Notes: a model not told the origin generated them from the letters alone. A DNA stretch of 64,000 nt from Pseudomonas sp. J452 (GCF_024666525.1 NZ_CP088294.1:3038001-3102000); one strand, 5' to 3'; numbered from the stretch's first letter, positions 1 to 8,925 are shown. Program-made: numbers and translations.

Positions 1-1
1 G

Positions 2-103
2 GCCTTGCCGGCTCTGCAGCGGCTGCTGGTGCGGGCGCTGGGCGACAAACAGGACATTGCCTTTGCGGGCGGTGTTACCGTGATGAAAATTATCGGCGGC
101 TGA
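2..103 (+). CDS. C-terminal end of an unidentified protein (partial)
   Basis: The reading frame is open from the window edge and ends at TGA 101-103. Only about 33 residues are visible, ending VTVMKIIGG. That is too little to assign a family. The stop codon overlaps the first bases of the outer miniature element that begins near 101, so the original 3' end of this gene may have been altered by that insertion. No membrane segment or motif can be seen in the tail. Confidence 0.45.
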   Translation, partial: ALPALQRLLVRALGDKQDIAFAGGVTVMKIIGG

Positions 104-140
104 TGATCTGCTGCGCGTCGGCGATACTGCGTTAAAAGCT

Positions 141-152
141 GCCTCGGGATGC
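141..152 (+). repeat. 12-bp target duplication, left of family A copy 1
   Basis: GCCTCGGGATGC here is repeated as GCCTCGGGCTGC at 403-414, on the other side of the element, with one mismatch. Joining the flanks at this repeat restores the continuous family B sequence. Confidence 0.75.
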
Positions 153-402
153 AAATGCCGTTCACTTAAGAAAACGCCGCGATATCCGTCCGGATCGCGG
201 CGTTATTCTTGGCGGCCAATGCAGCGGCCATGCAACGGGATAATGACTTTCTGCCAACGCGGACAGTCCCCTCTCCCACTTGTGGGAGAGGGTTAGGGAG
301 AGGGGCGAACTCGACCACTACAAGTGGCCTGCCCAACCCTCTCCCCCGGCCCCTCTCCCGTAAACGGGAGAGGGGAGCAAAGCGCTTAAGTGAATGGCAT
401 TA
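153..402 (+). mobile_element. IS4-like miniature element (family A, copy 1)
   Basis: This is a 250-bp non-coding element. Its ends AAATGCCGTTCACTTAAG and CTTAAGTGAATGGCATTA are near-perfect inverted repeats. It is flanked by a 12-bp target duplication, GCCTCGGGATGC (141-152) and GCCTCGGGCTGC (403-414), with one mismatch. The ends resemble, from memory, the TAATGCCG... termini of IS4, and IS4-family elements duplicate 10-13 bp. Inside are a terminator-like hairpin (173-204) and several CTCTCCC/GGGAGAG palindromes (about 269-376). A second copy lies inverted at 22941-23194. Confidence 0.85.
173..210 (+). terminator. Terminator-like hairpin carried inside family A copy 1
   Basis: AACGCCGCGAT (173-183) pairs with ATCGCGGCGTT (194-204) as a perfect 11-bp stem, followed by ATTCTT. 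The same position in copy 2 holds a related AACGCCGC/GCGGCGTT stem with a different loop. The hairpin is therefore part of the element rather than of the upstream gene. It could end transcription in either direction. Confidence 0.6.
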
Positions 403-534
403 GCCTCGGGCTGCTCATTTACATTGTGTAAACTCCGCTCTCTCGGCATCTTTGACCAGCCGAAGGCTGTTACTAACGTAGGTCCTTGTCTCGCTCTAGC
501 TCGCGAGATCATCAATTATTTGTGTATCTCAAAA

Positions 535-1428
535 ATGTCTGCCGAATTCCCCATCGCCTATATCGAACCGGTATTCCGCCCACCGAGTGAAGCCCACTCG
601 CTGATCCTGCCGGTGACCAACGGCTGCTCGTGGAACCATTGCACCTTCTGCGAGATGTATACCCAGCCGCAGAAGAAATTCCGCGCCCGCGACGAAGCCG
701 AGGTGCTCGAAGAGATCCGCCGTAGCGGCCGGCAACTGATCGTCCAGCGTGTGTTCCTCGCCGATGGCGATGCCCTGGTGCTGCCGACGCGGCGCCTGCT
801 GAGTATCCTCACCGCCATCCGCGAACACATGCCCGAGGTGACGCGGGTTTCCAGCTACTGCCTGCCGCGCAACCTGCGCAAGAAGTCGGTGAGCGAGCTC
901 AAGGAGCTGGCCGACGCCGGGTTGAAGATGGCCTATGTCGGTTGCGAGTCCGGCGACGATGAGGTGCTGGCGCGGGTCAACAAGGGCGAGACCTACGAGT
1001 CCAGCCTGAGTGCCCTGGAAAAGCTCGGCGAGGCGGGCATCACCCGCTCGGTGATGATCCTCAATGGCCTGGGTGGCACCGTGCTCAGCGCCCAGCATGC
1101 TGACAATTCGGCGCGCCTGATGAACGCGGCCCAGCCAGAGTTTCTCTCGACCCTGGTGGTCAGCTTTCCCACCGGCGAGGCACGTTTTCGCGAAGGCTTT
1201 GCCGACTTCCAGCCGCTCGGCCAGCATGAGCTGTTCGTCGAGGTCGAGCGCCTGCTGCAAGGGCTGGAGCTGCGTGACACGGTATTCCGCAGCGACCACG
1301 CCTCCAATTACCTGGTACTCAAGGGCAATCTGGGCGCCGACAAGGCCCGCCTGTTGGCCCAGGTGCGTCAGGCCATCGAGCAACCTCAACAAGCGCGGTT
1401 GCGCCAGGAGTGGCAGCGCGGCTTGTGA
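535..1428 (+). CDS. Radical SAM protein
   Basis: The 297-residue product carries the radical SAM [4Fe-4S] motif as GCSWNHCTFC near residue 30 (Cys-x3-Cys-x2-Cys), followed by a typical TIM-barrel sequence with a YVGCESGDD segment near residue 138. Such enzymes cleave S-adenosylmethionine to a 5'-deoxyadenosyl radical; the substrate here is unknown. The frame stays open upstream to 394, but those codons come from the inserted elements. The ATG at 535 just before AEFPIAYIEP is therefore preferred, although its ribosome binding site is weak. The native promoter has probably been displaced by the element pair. A lipoprotein gene follows 83 bp downstream. Confidence 0.85.
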   Translation: MSAEFPIAYIEPVFRPPSEAHSLILPVTNGCSWNHCTFCEMYTQPQKKFRARDEAEVLEEIRRSGRQLIVQRVFLADGDALVLPTRRLLSILTAIREHMPEVTRVSSYCLPRNLRKKSVSELKELADAGLKMAYVGCESGDDEVLARVNKGETYESSLSALEKLGEAGITRSVMILNGLGGTVLSAQHADNSARLMNAAQPEFLSTLVVSFPTGEARFREGFADFQPLGQHELFVEVERLLQGLELRDTVFRSDHASNYLVLKGNLGADKARLLAQVRQAIEQPQQARLRQEWQRGL

Positions 1429-1511
1429 GGGATTGGCTGCTGAGCTTGGCGCGGAAGCTGCAGTGGTCGTCTATCCGCCGGTTTTCCGTCACCGGCTCGG
1501 GAGGATTTGCG

Positions 1512-2117
1512 ATGCGTAGCTTGATTCTGCTGCTGGCCCTGTTCGGCCTTACCGGCTGCATGAAGGTCAGTGATATGGCCGCCGGTACCGAGTACCACCT
1601 GCGCGATGCCGGGGTGCTGGAACACAGCGACACCCGTCGCGCCAACACCTGGCGTCTGCAGGCCGATTCGTTCGTGTTCATCGCCCAGAGCCATTTCGTG
1701 CCGCCTGGCAGCGCCTATCCACGGCCCAATGTGGTGGCCGAGGAAGCCTTCAAAGCCTTCGTCGAATACTTCCCGCTGGTGCGCCGCTCCCCAAAACCGC
1801 AGGGCCTGGAAGAGGCGATGAACGAGGCCCGCAGCAGCGGCGCCCATTATCTGCTGTACACCCGCTTTGCCGGCGCCGACGACCGTATCGGCACCGTGGT
1901 GGAGTGGGAGGATCAGGAAGCCCTGGATCGCCTGGGGATCGATAGCGGCGTGATCCAGCTGATGCTGATCGAGACCAATACCCGCTACCTGGTGGATACC
2001 GCCAGTATCCGCAATCGTGGCGGTTTCCTGACGTTCTATGACAATAAGCCCGAAGATATGCTGCGGCAGCCTTTCGAGCGTTATGCTCGTAGCCTGCTCG
2101 GTGTGAGCGAGCAATAA
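1512..2117 (+). CDS. Small lipoprotein, DUF4823-like
   Basis: A 201-residue protein with a classic lipoprotein signal: MRSLILLLALFGLTGC, lipobox LTGC, Cys near residue 16. The mature part has no enzyme motif and resembles the DUF4823 family of Pseudomonas envelope proteins (assignment from memory). The ATG at 1512 is preceded by a GGGAGGA ribosome site, and upstream in-frame codons would destroy the signal peptide. It is probably anchored to the inner leaflet of the outer membrane. It may be co-transcribed with the DUF1285 gene 35 bp downstream. Confidence 0.75.
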   Translation: MRSLILLLALFGLTGCMKVSDMAAGTEYHLRDAGVLEHSDTRRANTWRLQADSFVFIAQSHFVPPGSAYPRPNVVAEEAFKAFVEYFPLVRRSPKPQGLEEAMNEARSSGAHYLLYTRFAGADDRIGTVVEWEDQEALDRLGIDSGVIQLMLIETNTRYLVDTASIRNRGGFLTFYDNKPEDMLRQPFERYARSLLGVSEQ

Positions 2118-2152
2118 ACGCTGCCGCTGAGCGGGGCGATGAGGAGTACGTG

Positions 2153-2722
2153 ATGAGTGATCCGGGCAAAGCCGGCGACCTGCTGGCGCAGATTCCCAAG
2201 GGCGAAGGCAAGAGCCTGCCGCCGGTGCACCTGTGGAATCCGGATTTCTGTGGCGATATCGACATGCGCATCGCCCGCGACGGCACCTGGTTCTACCTGG
2301 GCACGCCGATCGGCCGCAAGCCGATGGTCAAGCTGTTCTCCACCATCATCCGCCGCGACGGCGACGACTACTTCCTGATCACCCCGGTGGAGAAGGTCGG
2401 CATCAAGGTCGACGACGCGCCGTTCGTGGCCGTGACCCTGCAGGTCGAAGGCGAGGGTGAGCAGCAGGTGCTGCGCTTCACCAGCAATGTCGACGACGAG
2501 ATCGAGGCCGGTGTCGAGCACCCGCTGCGGGTCGAACTGGACCCGCTGACCGAGGAGCCGGCGCCTTACCTGCATGTGCGCAGCAATCTGGAAGCGCTGG
2601 TGCACCGCAACGTGTTCTATCAGCTGGTCGAGCTGGCCGTGCCACGCCAGATCGACGGGCAGACCTGGCTGGGCGTCTGGAGCAACGGCGAGTTCTTCCC
2701 CATCGGCCCGCAGCCGGAATAG
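2153..2722 (+). CDS. DUF1285 family protein
   Basis: A 189-residue soluble protein. The segment LPPVHLWNPDFCGDIDMRI near the N-terminus, followed by a DGTWFYLGTPIGR strand, is typical of the DUF1285 family, which is common next to lipoprotein genes in Pseudomonas. The molecular function is unknown. The ATG at 2153 sits behind a GAGGAG ribosome site at 2140-2145, and a GTG at 2150 is an alternative start. No signal peptide or membrane helix is visible. Confidence 0.8.
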   Translation: MSDPGKAGDLLAQIPKGEGKSLPPVHLWNPDFCGDIDMRIARDGTWFYLGTPIGRKPMVKLFSTIIRRDGDDYFLITPVEKVGIKVDDAPFVAVTLQVEGEGEQQVLRFTSNVDDEIEAGVEHPLRVELDPLTEEPAPYLHVRSNLEALVHRNVFYQLVELAVPRQIDGQTWLGVWSNGEFFPIGPQPE

Positions 2723-2758
2723 GCGCTCCCTGTTCCGACTCGCATCCCCTCACGTAGG

Positions 2759-2784
2759 CTGGGTTAGCCACAGGCGTAACCCAG
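2759..2784. repeat. Short palindromic intergenic repeat
   Basis: CTGGGTTA (2759-2766) and TAACCCAG (2777-2784) form an 8-bp stem around a CCACAGG-type loop. Repeats of this GGGTTAgccg...CGTAACCC type are common in Pseudomonas intergenic regions. It may act as a weak terminator after the DUF1285 gene. Confidence 0.5.
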
Positions 2785-2815
2785 TCATCTGAACACCTCT
2801 CCTGCCCGTCGCGGG

Positions 2816-2930
2816 CTACTGCGGCAGCCTGGCGATCACCTTGATCTCGAAGTCGAAGCCAGAGAGCCAGGTCACGCCGATAGCGGTCACTGTTGGGTAA
2901 GGTGTGTTCTGCCACCGCACATTACTGAAT
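2816..2930 (-). pseudogene. C-terminal remnant of a RidA-family gene
   Basis: On the minus strand the last codons before TAG (2816-2818) read WQNTPYPTVTAIGV, then TWLSGFDFEIKVIARLPQ. This matches the C-terminal strand pair of RidA/YjgF-type enamine deaminases. There is no start codon and no N-terminal half, and upstream sequence degrades at a GGGGGGG run near 2932. The remainder of the 2723-3038 gap holds the short palindrome at 2759 and presumably the promoter of the LysR gene. I see no other gene in it. Confidence 0.6.
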
Positions 2931-3038
2931 TCCCCCCCACACTCACAGAAACCGTTGTCTATTGGGGCAATGTGGAACCAAGCAGTTGGAGCTGGCCGAG
3001 TGGCATAATCGCAGCTAGTTCATAACGGGCGCGCATAA

Positions 3039-3932
3039 ATGACCACTGAAAGCTACGACCAGCTCGCGATCTTCGCGGCCGTGGCGCAGGAGCGCAGCTT
3101 TACGCGCGCCGCTGCCAAGCTTGGCATGTCGCAGCCGGCCCTGAGTCGGGCCATGCGTCAGCTGGAAGAGCGCCTCGGCGTCAGGCTACTCGCGCGCACC
3201 ACTCGCAGCGTTGCCCCCACGGAGGCGGGAGAACATCTGCTGCGGGTGGTCGCACCCAGGTTCGAAGAAATCAATAACGAGCTGGGGTTGCTCAGCGAGT
3301 TTCGTGACAAGCCGGCAGGCAAGCTGCGCATCACGGCTGGCGAGCATGCGGCGATCACTATCCTGCAACCCGTACTGGCAACACTGCTACCGGATAATCC
3401 GGATCTGAGCATCGAGGTCATCGTCGACTACGGCCTGACCGATATCGTGGCGGAAGGCTACGACGCCGGCGTACGTCTGGGTCAGCAAGTGGCCAAGGAC
3501 ATGATCGCGATGCGCATTGGCCCCGATATGCGCATGGCGGTGGTCGGTTCCCCGGCGTATTTCGCGAGGCATCCGCAACCAATAATTCCGCGCGACCTGA
3601 TGCAGCACAATTGCATCAACATCCGCATGCCCACCTACGGCGGCATCTTCCCTTGGGAGTTCGAAAAGCAAGGAGAAGAACTGAAAGTGCGTGTCGAGGG
3701 CCAACTGGTGTTCAACAACATTGCCATGCGCCTGGAGGCTGCTCTCCAGGGGCTAGGTTTGGCCTACATGGCCGAAGACCTGGTGCAGGCGCATGTCGAC
3801 GAAGGCCGACTGATTCGCGTGCTGGCGGACTGGTGCGAACCCTTTTCGGGCTACCACCTGTATTACCCAAGCCGGCGGCAGAGCTCACCGGCTTTTACCT
3901 TGCTGCGCGATGCTCTGCGTTATCCGGGCTGA
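3039..3932 (+). CDS. LysR-type transcriptional regulator
   Basis: A 297-residue protein with the standard layout. An N-terminal winged helix-turn-helix spans about residues 5-65 (SFTRAAAKLGMSQPALSRAM, then LEERLGVRLLARTTRSVAPT). The LysR substrate-binding domain spans about 90-295. It is convergent with the aldo-keto reductase gene, only 10 bp away, instead of divergent from the operon promoter as is usual. The best LysR-type box in the area, at 7434-7456, lies in front of the three-gene operon, so this protein is the likely regulator of that operon. The effector is unknown. Confidence 0.9.
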   Translation: MTTESYDQLAIFAAVAQERSFTRAAAKLGMSQPALSRAMRQLEERLGVRLLARTTRSVAPTEAGEHLLRVVAPRFEEINNELGLLSEFRDKPAGKLRITAGEHAAITILQPVLATLLPDNPDLSIEVIVDYGLTDIVAEGYDAGVRLGQQVAKDMIAMRIGPDMRMAVVGSPAYFARHPQPIIPRDLMQHNCINIRMPTYGGIFPWEFEKQGEELKVRVEGQLVFNNIAMRLEAALQGLGLAYMAEDLVQAHVDEGRLIRVLADWCEPFSGYHLYYPSRRQSSPAFTLLRDALRYPG

Positions 3933-3942
3933 ACCGAAAGCA

Positions 3943-5083
<1,141 letters not shown>

Positions 5084-5094
<11 letters not shown>

Positions 5095-6286
5095 GTTGCT
5101 CTCCTTGAGGTGTCGAAGTGCTTTTGGGGGCTGGCGTCATCGCCAGCGCTTGCGCCAATGCCTGACTGGCGCGCTCGGCAGCCTGTTCATCGCCGTGCTG
5201 GGCCAGCACCTGGATCAGTTGGCGCAGCTGTGATTCGGTCAGACCAACCCTGATGCTGGCAGCCATATGCGAACGCAGTTGCGCCTCCACACCGGGAGTG
5301 GCGGCCAGTGCTCCGACGGTAGCCAGTTCGCGGCTTTGCCAATCCAGATTGTCACGTTCGAAGATGGCACCGAACAGGTGCCCTTGCAGGTACTGATTGA
5401 TCACCGGGGCGAAATCGAACAGCGGGCCCTGAACGGGTGCTCCGGCAATCTGGGTCTGGTTGGCCTTGCCCACTGCCAGCAATGCATCGCCGCTGGGTAT
5501 GGCGCGGCTGGGTTCGCGCCCGGCTGTATCCTTGATGCCGCGCTGTTTGCGTGCTTCAACTATCTTCATCAGCTCGCCCAGTGCGTTTAGGCTGCGCGGA
5601 AAGCCGCTGTAGGCGTAGAGCTGTACGAGGATTTCCTTCGCCTCGCTGATGCTCAGGCCCGCGTCCAGCCCTTGATGCAAGGCTGCGCTGAGCCTGGGCA
5701 TATCGCTCGTGGCCATGGCGGCGGCAATCAACGGGATCGCCTGCTGCCTGGCGGACAGCGTCTCGGAGGCAGCGGGCCTGGCCTGCAATGCCACGGGGCT
5801 GTGGACCGCGCTGTATTGCTCATCGCTGACGTGCTCCAGCCACTCGACACTCTTGCCATCCACTGCGCCACTCACCGCCAGGTGGGTCATTGCTGTTGTC
5901 GCTGCGGCACCGTGCCAGTGCTTGACGCCAGGAGGGCAGATGACCACGTCTCCAGGGTGAATGTGCTGTACGGGTTTGCCCCATTCCTGGGTCAGGCCCA
6001 TACCGGACACCACAACCAGCCGCTGCCCGGCTGGATGGGTGTGCCAGGCCGAGCGTGCGCCAGGCTCGAAGGTGACATAGGCAGCGGATGCATTGATCTC
6101 ACTGCTGGCGGGAAACAAGGGATCGACGCGTACCCGCCCGGTGAAATAGTCCGCTGATCCCGTCACCGATACCTGAGTGCCGGCGCGACTGATCTGCTGG
6201 GTGGCCACAGACTCACCGGCCTGGCTGGCCGCGTTGGCGAAAGGCATCGCAGCGCATAGCGCGACCCCAAGCAAAGTAGTGTTCAC
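5084..6286 (-). CDS. Exported cupin / carboxymuconolactone-decarboxylase-fold fusion
   Basis: A 400-residue protein starting with a cleavable signal (MNTTLLGVALCAAMPFANA). A cupin domain follows at about 45-150, with the metal ligands in WHTHPAGQ and the later HWHGAAA motif. Two carboxymuconolactone decarboxylase-like regions follow at about 180-265 and 290-385. CMD-family folds include AhpD-like peroxidase partners, but no CxxC pair is visible here, so decarboxylase or isomerase-like activity is equally possible. It is the middle gene of the operon, 16 bp after the hydrolase gene and overlapping the reductase gene. The actual reaction is unknown. Confidence 0.82.
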
Positions 6287-6302
6287 GATGGTTGATCCTT
6301 AC

Positions 6303-7385
6303 CTAAAGAGTTCTACCGAAGAACGCCGTCAGCTTGTCCATCGCGGCATCCACATACTTCGGCACCCAGTAGGTTTCGATATGGGTAGCCCCCTCGATCT
6401 TGAACAGCTCTTTGTCCTGGGTGCCGGTAGCCTTGGCGAAGGCATCCTCAGTCATGTACAGGCTGTCGGCCTCACTGCCTGCGATCATCAGCAACGGTTG
6501 CTGGATCAGTTCGATCTGGTTGGTGGCATCAAAGCGCATCAAGTCCAGCAGGCTGCTGGTGGTGTACTTGAAGGTCGAGTTGGGATGCGCGTGGGTCTTC
6601 CAGTAGTACTCGTAGCCCTGCCGATACAGCGCGAACGGCAACTTGGCGATCTGCTCATCGGTCAGGTTGGCATCCCCTGAATAGACCACCTCGCCGCCAG
6701 CTGCTTGCTGGGCGCGGGCATTGGATGCCTGCTGCAAACGCTCCTGGATGGTGCCCAGTTGCGAATCCACGTAGCCATTACGGCGAACCCGGCCTGAGTT
6801 GAACATGCTCAAGGTCGCGACCGACTGAAAGCGTTTGTCGGTCTGAGCGGCGGCCAATGAGTAGCCGCCACCGCCGCAGAGGCCGAGCAGGCCCAAACGC
6901 TGCTGGTCGACGCCGGCATACTGAGTAAGGAAGTCCGCCATGCCATGGATGTCTTCGATGCGGTACGCAGGCTTGTCCACATTGCGCGGCTGGCCACCAC
7001 TGGCACCTTGGTAAGCCGCATCGGCGGCAACGGTGATATAGCCTTGCTCCGCCAAACGCTGGGCATACAGGCCCGCGACCTGCTCCTTCACCCCGCCATT
7101 AGGGTGCGCTACGACTACTGCGGGGTATTTCTTCGCAGGGTCGTAGTTCGCCGGGGTGTAGACGTTGGCAGAAATATCCAGGCCATTGAGCCTGTAGGTG
7201 ACTGGATGGATGTTGACCTTGCCCGGCTCGTTCTTCGCAATTGCACCGTCATAGGCCAAGGTGAAGGGGTTCTGCTGGTAATCGGCGGCCCCGACCTCGG
7301 CAGCAGAGAGCCCAACAATAGTGGCCATAAGCGTGGCCTTGATCGTTTTACGTTGCGTACGAACAGTAGTGATGTGCTGGGTCAT
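6303..7385 (-). CDS. Exported alpha/beta hydrolase, dienelactone-hydrolase-like
   Basis: A 360-residue protein. The N-terminal hydrophobic stretch ending LSAAEVGAADYQQ looks like a signal peptide with an unusually long basic n-region. The alpha/beta-hydrolase core runs from about residue 85 (YPAVVVAHPNGG). The nucleophile elbow reads GLLGLCGGGGYS, with Cys where most esterases have Ser, as in dienelactone hydrolases. An acid in AGSEADSLY and a His in EGATHIETY complete a plausible triad. It is the first gene of the three-gene operon, preceded by a candidate LysR-type operator. The substrate is unknown. Confidence 0.82.
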   Translation of the reverse strand: MTQHITTVRTQRKTIKATLMATIVGLSAAEVGAADYQQNPFTLAYDGAIAKNEPGKVNIHPVTYRLNGLDISANVYTPANYDPAKKYPAVVVAHPNGGVKEQVAGLYAQRLAEQGYITVAADAAYQGASGGQPRNVDKPAYRIEDIHGMADFLTQYAGVDQQRLGLLGLCGGGGYSLAAAQTDKRFQSVATLSMFNSGRVRRNGYVDSQLGTIQERLQQASNARAQQAAGGEVVYSGDANLTDEQIAKLPFALYRQGYEYYWKTHAHPNSTFKYTTSSLLDLMRFDATNQIELIQQPLLMIAGSEADSLYMTEDAFAKATGTQDKELFKIEGATHIETYWVPKYVDAAMDKLTAFFGRTL

Positions 7386-7433
7386 GGCTTGCTCTCAACT
7401 TGAAAACGCTGAGTAGCAACTTACGCCATGGTT

Positions 7434-7456
7434 ATTGATCGATAAATGGCATCAAT
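7434..7456. promoter_or_regulatory. Candidate LysR-type operator
   Basis: ATTGAT (7434-7439), 11 bases, then ATCAAT (7451-7456) is a perfect interrupted palindrome of the T-N11-A type bound by LysR regulators. It lies about 50 bp upstream of the hydrolase start codon (7385). The rest of the gap 7386-7643 shows no gene. It has only an AT-rich stretch (7456-7505) that may hold the promoter and a GGCCGCTTTTGGCC palindrome near 7559-7572. Confidence 0.6.
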
Positions 7457-7643
7457 TAGATAGCAGTCATGCCTGAAATGCATAAATTTAGTACTGCTGT
7501 TGCAGCCGACTTCAATCTGCATTGGCATTACTAGGTCGATTCAACGTGCTCCAGACCGGCCGCTTTTGGCCGATTGCCCCCCCTCAACTGTCGCCCTTTG
7601 AGCCTCTGGACAACCTCTGCATAAATCGAGAAGCGGCCACCCT

Positions 7644-8152
7644 CTAAGTATTCTGCGCGATATGCCAGAGCACGCCGCTCGGGTCGAACAGTACGAATTC
7701 CCGCATCCCCCAGGGTTGATCGACAAGGTCGCCCATGCGCACGGCAAAGCGTTCGGCCAGGCTCGACTCGTTCAGGTGGCGGTGCCAGGCATCCACATCC
7801 TCCACCAGCAGGTGCATGACGAAGTTTTCCGCCTGTTCGCGCACGTAGAAGTTCTGCAGCAGGAAGCTGCAGTTGCCGTGGCGCAGGTAGGCCAGGTTGT
7901 CGTCGCTCCAGGGCATGCTGAAGCCCAGGGCCTGGTAGACGTCCTGGGAGCGGGCGAAGTCCTTAGAACCTGTTCACGATCTCTTGGCCGTCGGCCATAC
8001 CGCGTTAAAAACAGGCTCGGAATGCTCATTTACAGCTCGTAAACTCCGCTTCCTCGCCTGTTTTTGCCTTGTCTGGCTCTAGTCCAAAAGATCGTGAACA
8101 GGTTCTTGGCGGGCACCAGGGTCTTGAGTTCCACGCTGTTGAGGTTGCTCAT
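7644..8152 (-). pseudogene. VOC/glyoxalase-family gene inactivated by a miniature element
   Basis: The gene starts at 8152 with MSNLNSVELKTLVPAK, is interrupted by the 140-bp element at 7965-8104, and resumes with KDFARSQDVYQALGFSMPWS down to the stop at 7644. Joined across the insertion, it encodes a VOC-fold protein of about 125 residues with the family's ENFVMHLLVEDVDAWH and REFVLFDPSGVLWHI segments. Element plus 3-bp duplication adds 143 bp, which is not a multiple of three. Translation from the native start would end at a TAA inside the element after about 40 codons. It was probably a glyoxalase or antibiotic-resistance-like metal-dependent protein; the substrate is unknown. Confidence 0.85.
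7965..8104 (+). mobile_element. Intact 140-bp miniature element (family B, copy 2)
   Basis: The ends AGAACCTGTTCACGATCT (7965-7982) and AGATCGTGAACAGGTTCT (8089-8106) are perfect 18-bp inverted repeats that overlap the CTT target duplication (7962-7964 and 8105-8107). A second internal pair, AAAAACAGGC and GCCTGTTTTT, allows a long folded structure. There is no coding capacity. It is inserted in a VOC-family gene. Internal blocks match the split element at 101-514. Confidence 0.85.
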
Positions 8153-8170
8153 CGGCGGTTTTCCTTGTGC

Positions 8171-8788
8171 TCAGTACAGGTCGTTGCGTTTGGCTGGCTT
8201 GATCACCTGGAAGAAGCTGTAGCCCAGGCCGATATCGGTCACCACGCGGGTGCAGAGGGCGGGGATGGCGATAAGCGCGTGAATGAGCATGGCCGTGGCT
8301 GTGTAGGCGCCGAATTCGATCCTGCGCAGGGCTGACGGCAGGGGATCGCGGCGACTCTCCAGCAGCTCCTGGCGCAGGGCGGGCAGGTCGGGCCAGTGCT
8401 CGCTGTCGATCTGCGTGCGCATGGCTTGCGGGTAGAGGTTGCGGCTGCGGCAGCCACGGCGGAAGGCGCGCCACATGCGTTTGGGTTCGAGCACCAGGCC
8501 GGTGGACAGGGCGATCAGGTTCATGGTGCCGAGCAGTGGCGAATTGAGCATCGAGCCGGTGCCCAGTTCCCAGGCGCTGACTTCGCCTTCGCCGATACGC
8601 CCGGTGCTGTAGCCGGTCGCGACGTGGTGCAGGTCGTGGTACTTGAGGTAGCGGTGGCGGGTCTCGATATTCGGCAGCGGCACCAGCATACAGCCGGTGT
8701 AGACCGGCACGGTGCAGGCCTGGCGATCGGCGGTGCCGCTGAAGCCGCAGCGGCGGTAGAAGGCCGCCAGTTCTTCCTTGAGTGTCAT
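8171..8788 (-). CDS. Coq4-like protein
   Basis: A 205-residue protein with the Coq4 signature HDxxH-x11-E (HDLHHVATGYSTGRIGE, about residues 51-67). This motif in eukaryotic Coq4 binds a divalent metal. The C-terminal 50 residues hold two hydrophobic helices (AMLIHALIAIPALC and the stretch before VIKPAK), suggesting membrane contact. Coq4 supports ubiquinone biosynthesis as a scaffold and C1-decarboxylation factor. The role in this bacterium, which presumably also has the Ubi pathway, is not known. It lies downstream of the Bat operon but is separated by a REP-like repeat pair, so it is probably an independent gene. Confidence 0.75.
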   Translation of the reverse strand: MTLKEELAAFYRRCGFSGTADRQACTVPVYTGCMLVPLPNIETRHRYLKYHDLHHVATGYSTGRIGEGEVSAWELGTGSMLNSPLLGTMNLIALSTGLVLEPKRMWRAFRRGCRSRNLYPQAMRTQIDSEHWPDLPALRQELLESRRDPLPSALRRIEFGAYTATAMLIHALIAIPALCTRVVTDIGLGYSFFQVIKPAKRNDLY

Positions 8789-8806
8789 GGGGTGCTTCCT
8801 TGTGTT

Positions 8807-8871
8807 TGTAGGAGCCAGCTTGCTGGCGATCTTGGCAAGTCAAAAGCATCGCCAGCAAGCTGGCTCCTACA
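8807..8871. repeat. Paired REP-like palindrome
   Basis: The 24-base arm at 8807-8830 (core GTAGGAGCCAGCTTGCTGG) is repeated as its exact reverse complement at 8848-8871. Each arm also contains the small CCAGCTTGCTGG palindrome. This is the common Pseudomonas GTAGGAGCC...GGCTCCTAC repeat. It lies between the last Bat gene and the Coq4-like gene and could stabilise or terminate transcripts. Confidence 0.8.
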
Positions 8872-8925
8872 GAGTTTGCTGCGCGACAGCGCTCCGTCGA
8901 AGACGGCGGGCAATCTCCTACGGCG

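Larger units (their letters stand above)
101..514 (+). mobile_element. Older miniature element (family B, copy 1), split by a second element
   Basis: The short ends TGATGATCT (101-109) and AGATCATCA (506-514) are inverted repeats. Internal pieces match the intact family B element at 7965-8104: the GTCGGC...GCGTTAAAA block on the left, and TGCTCATTTAC, GTAAACTCCGCT and CCTTGTCT.GCTCTAG on the right. In this copy the two halves are separated by the 250-bp family A element at 153-402. The right half also has about 35 extra bases around 446-480. No coding capacity is apparent. It is non-autonomous, and the transposase that moved it cannot be identified from this window. Confidence 0.65.

Noticed and set aside
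258..378. Repeated CTCTCCC/GGGAGAG motifs as a possible CRISPR array
   Set aside because: The repeats are short, inverted rather than direct, and have no regular spacers. They belong to the miniature element.
394..534. N-terminal extension of the radical SAM protein from an ATG at 394
   Set aside because: These 47 codons are made of inserted element sequence and share nothing with the family; the ATG at 535 fits.
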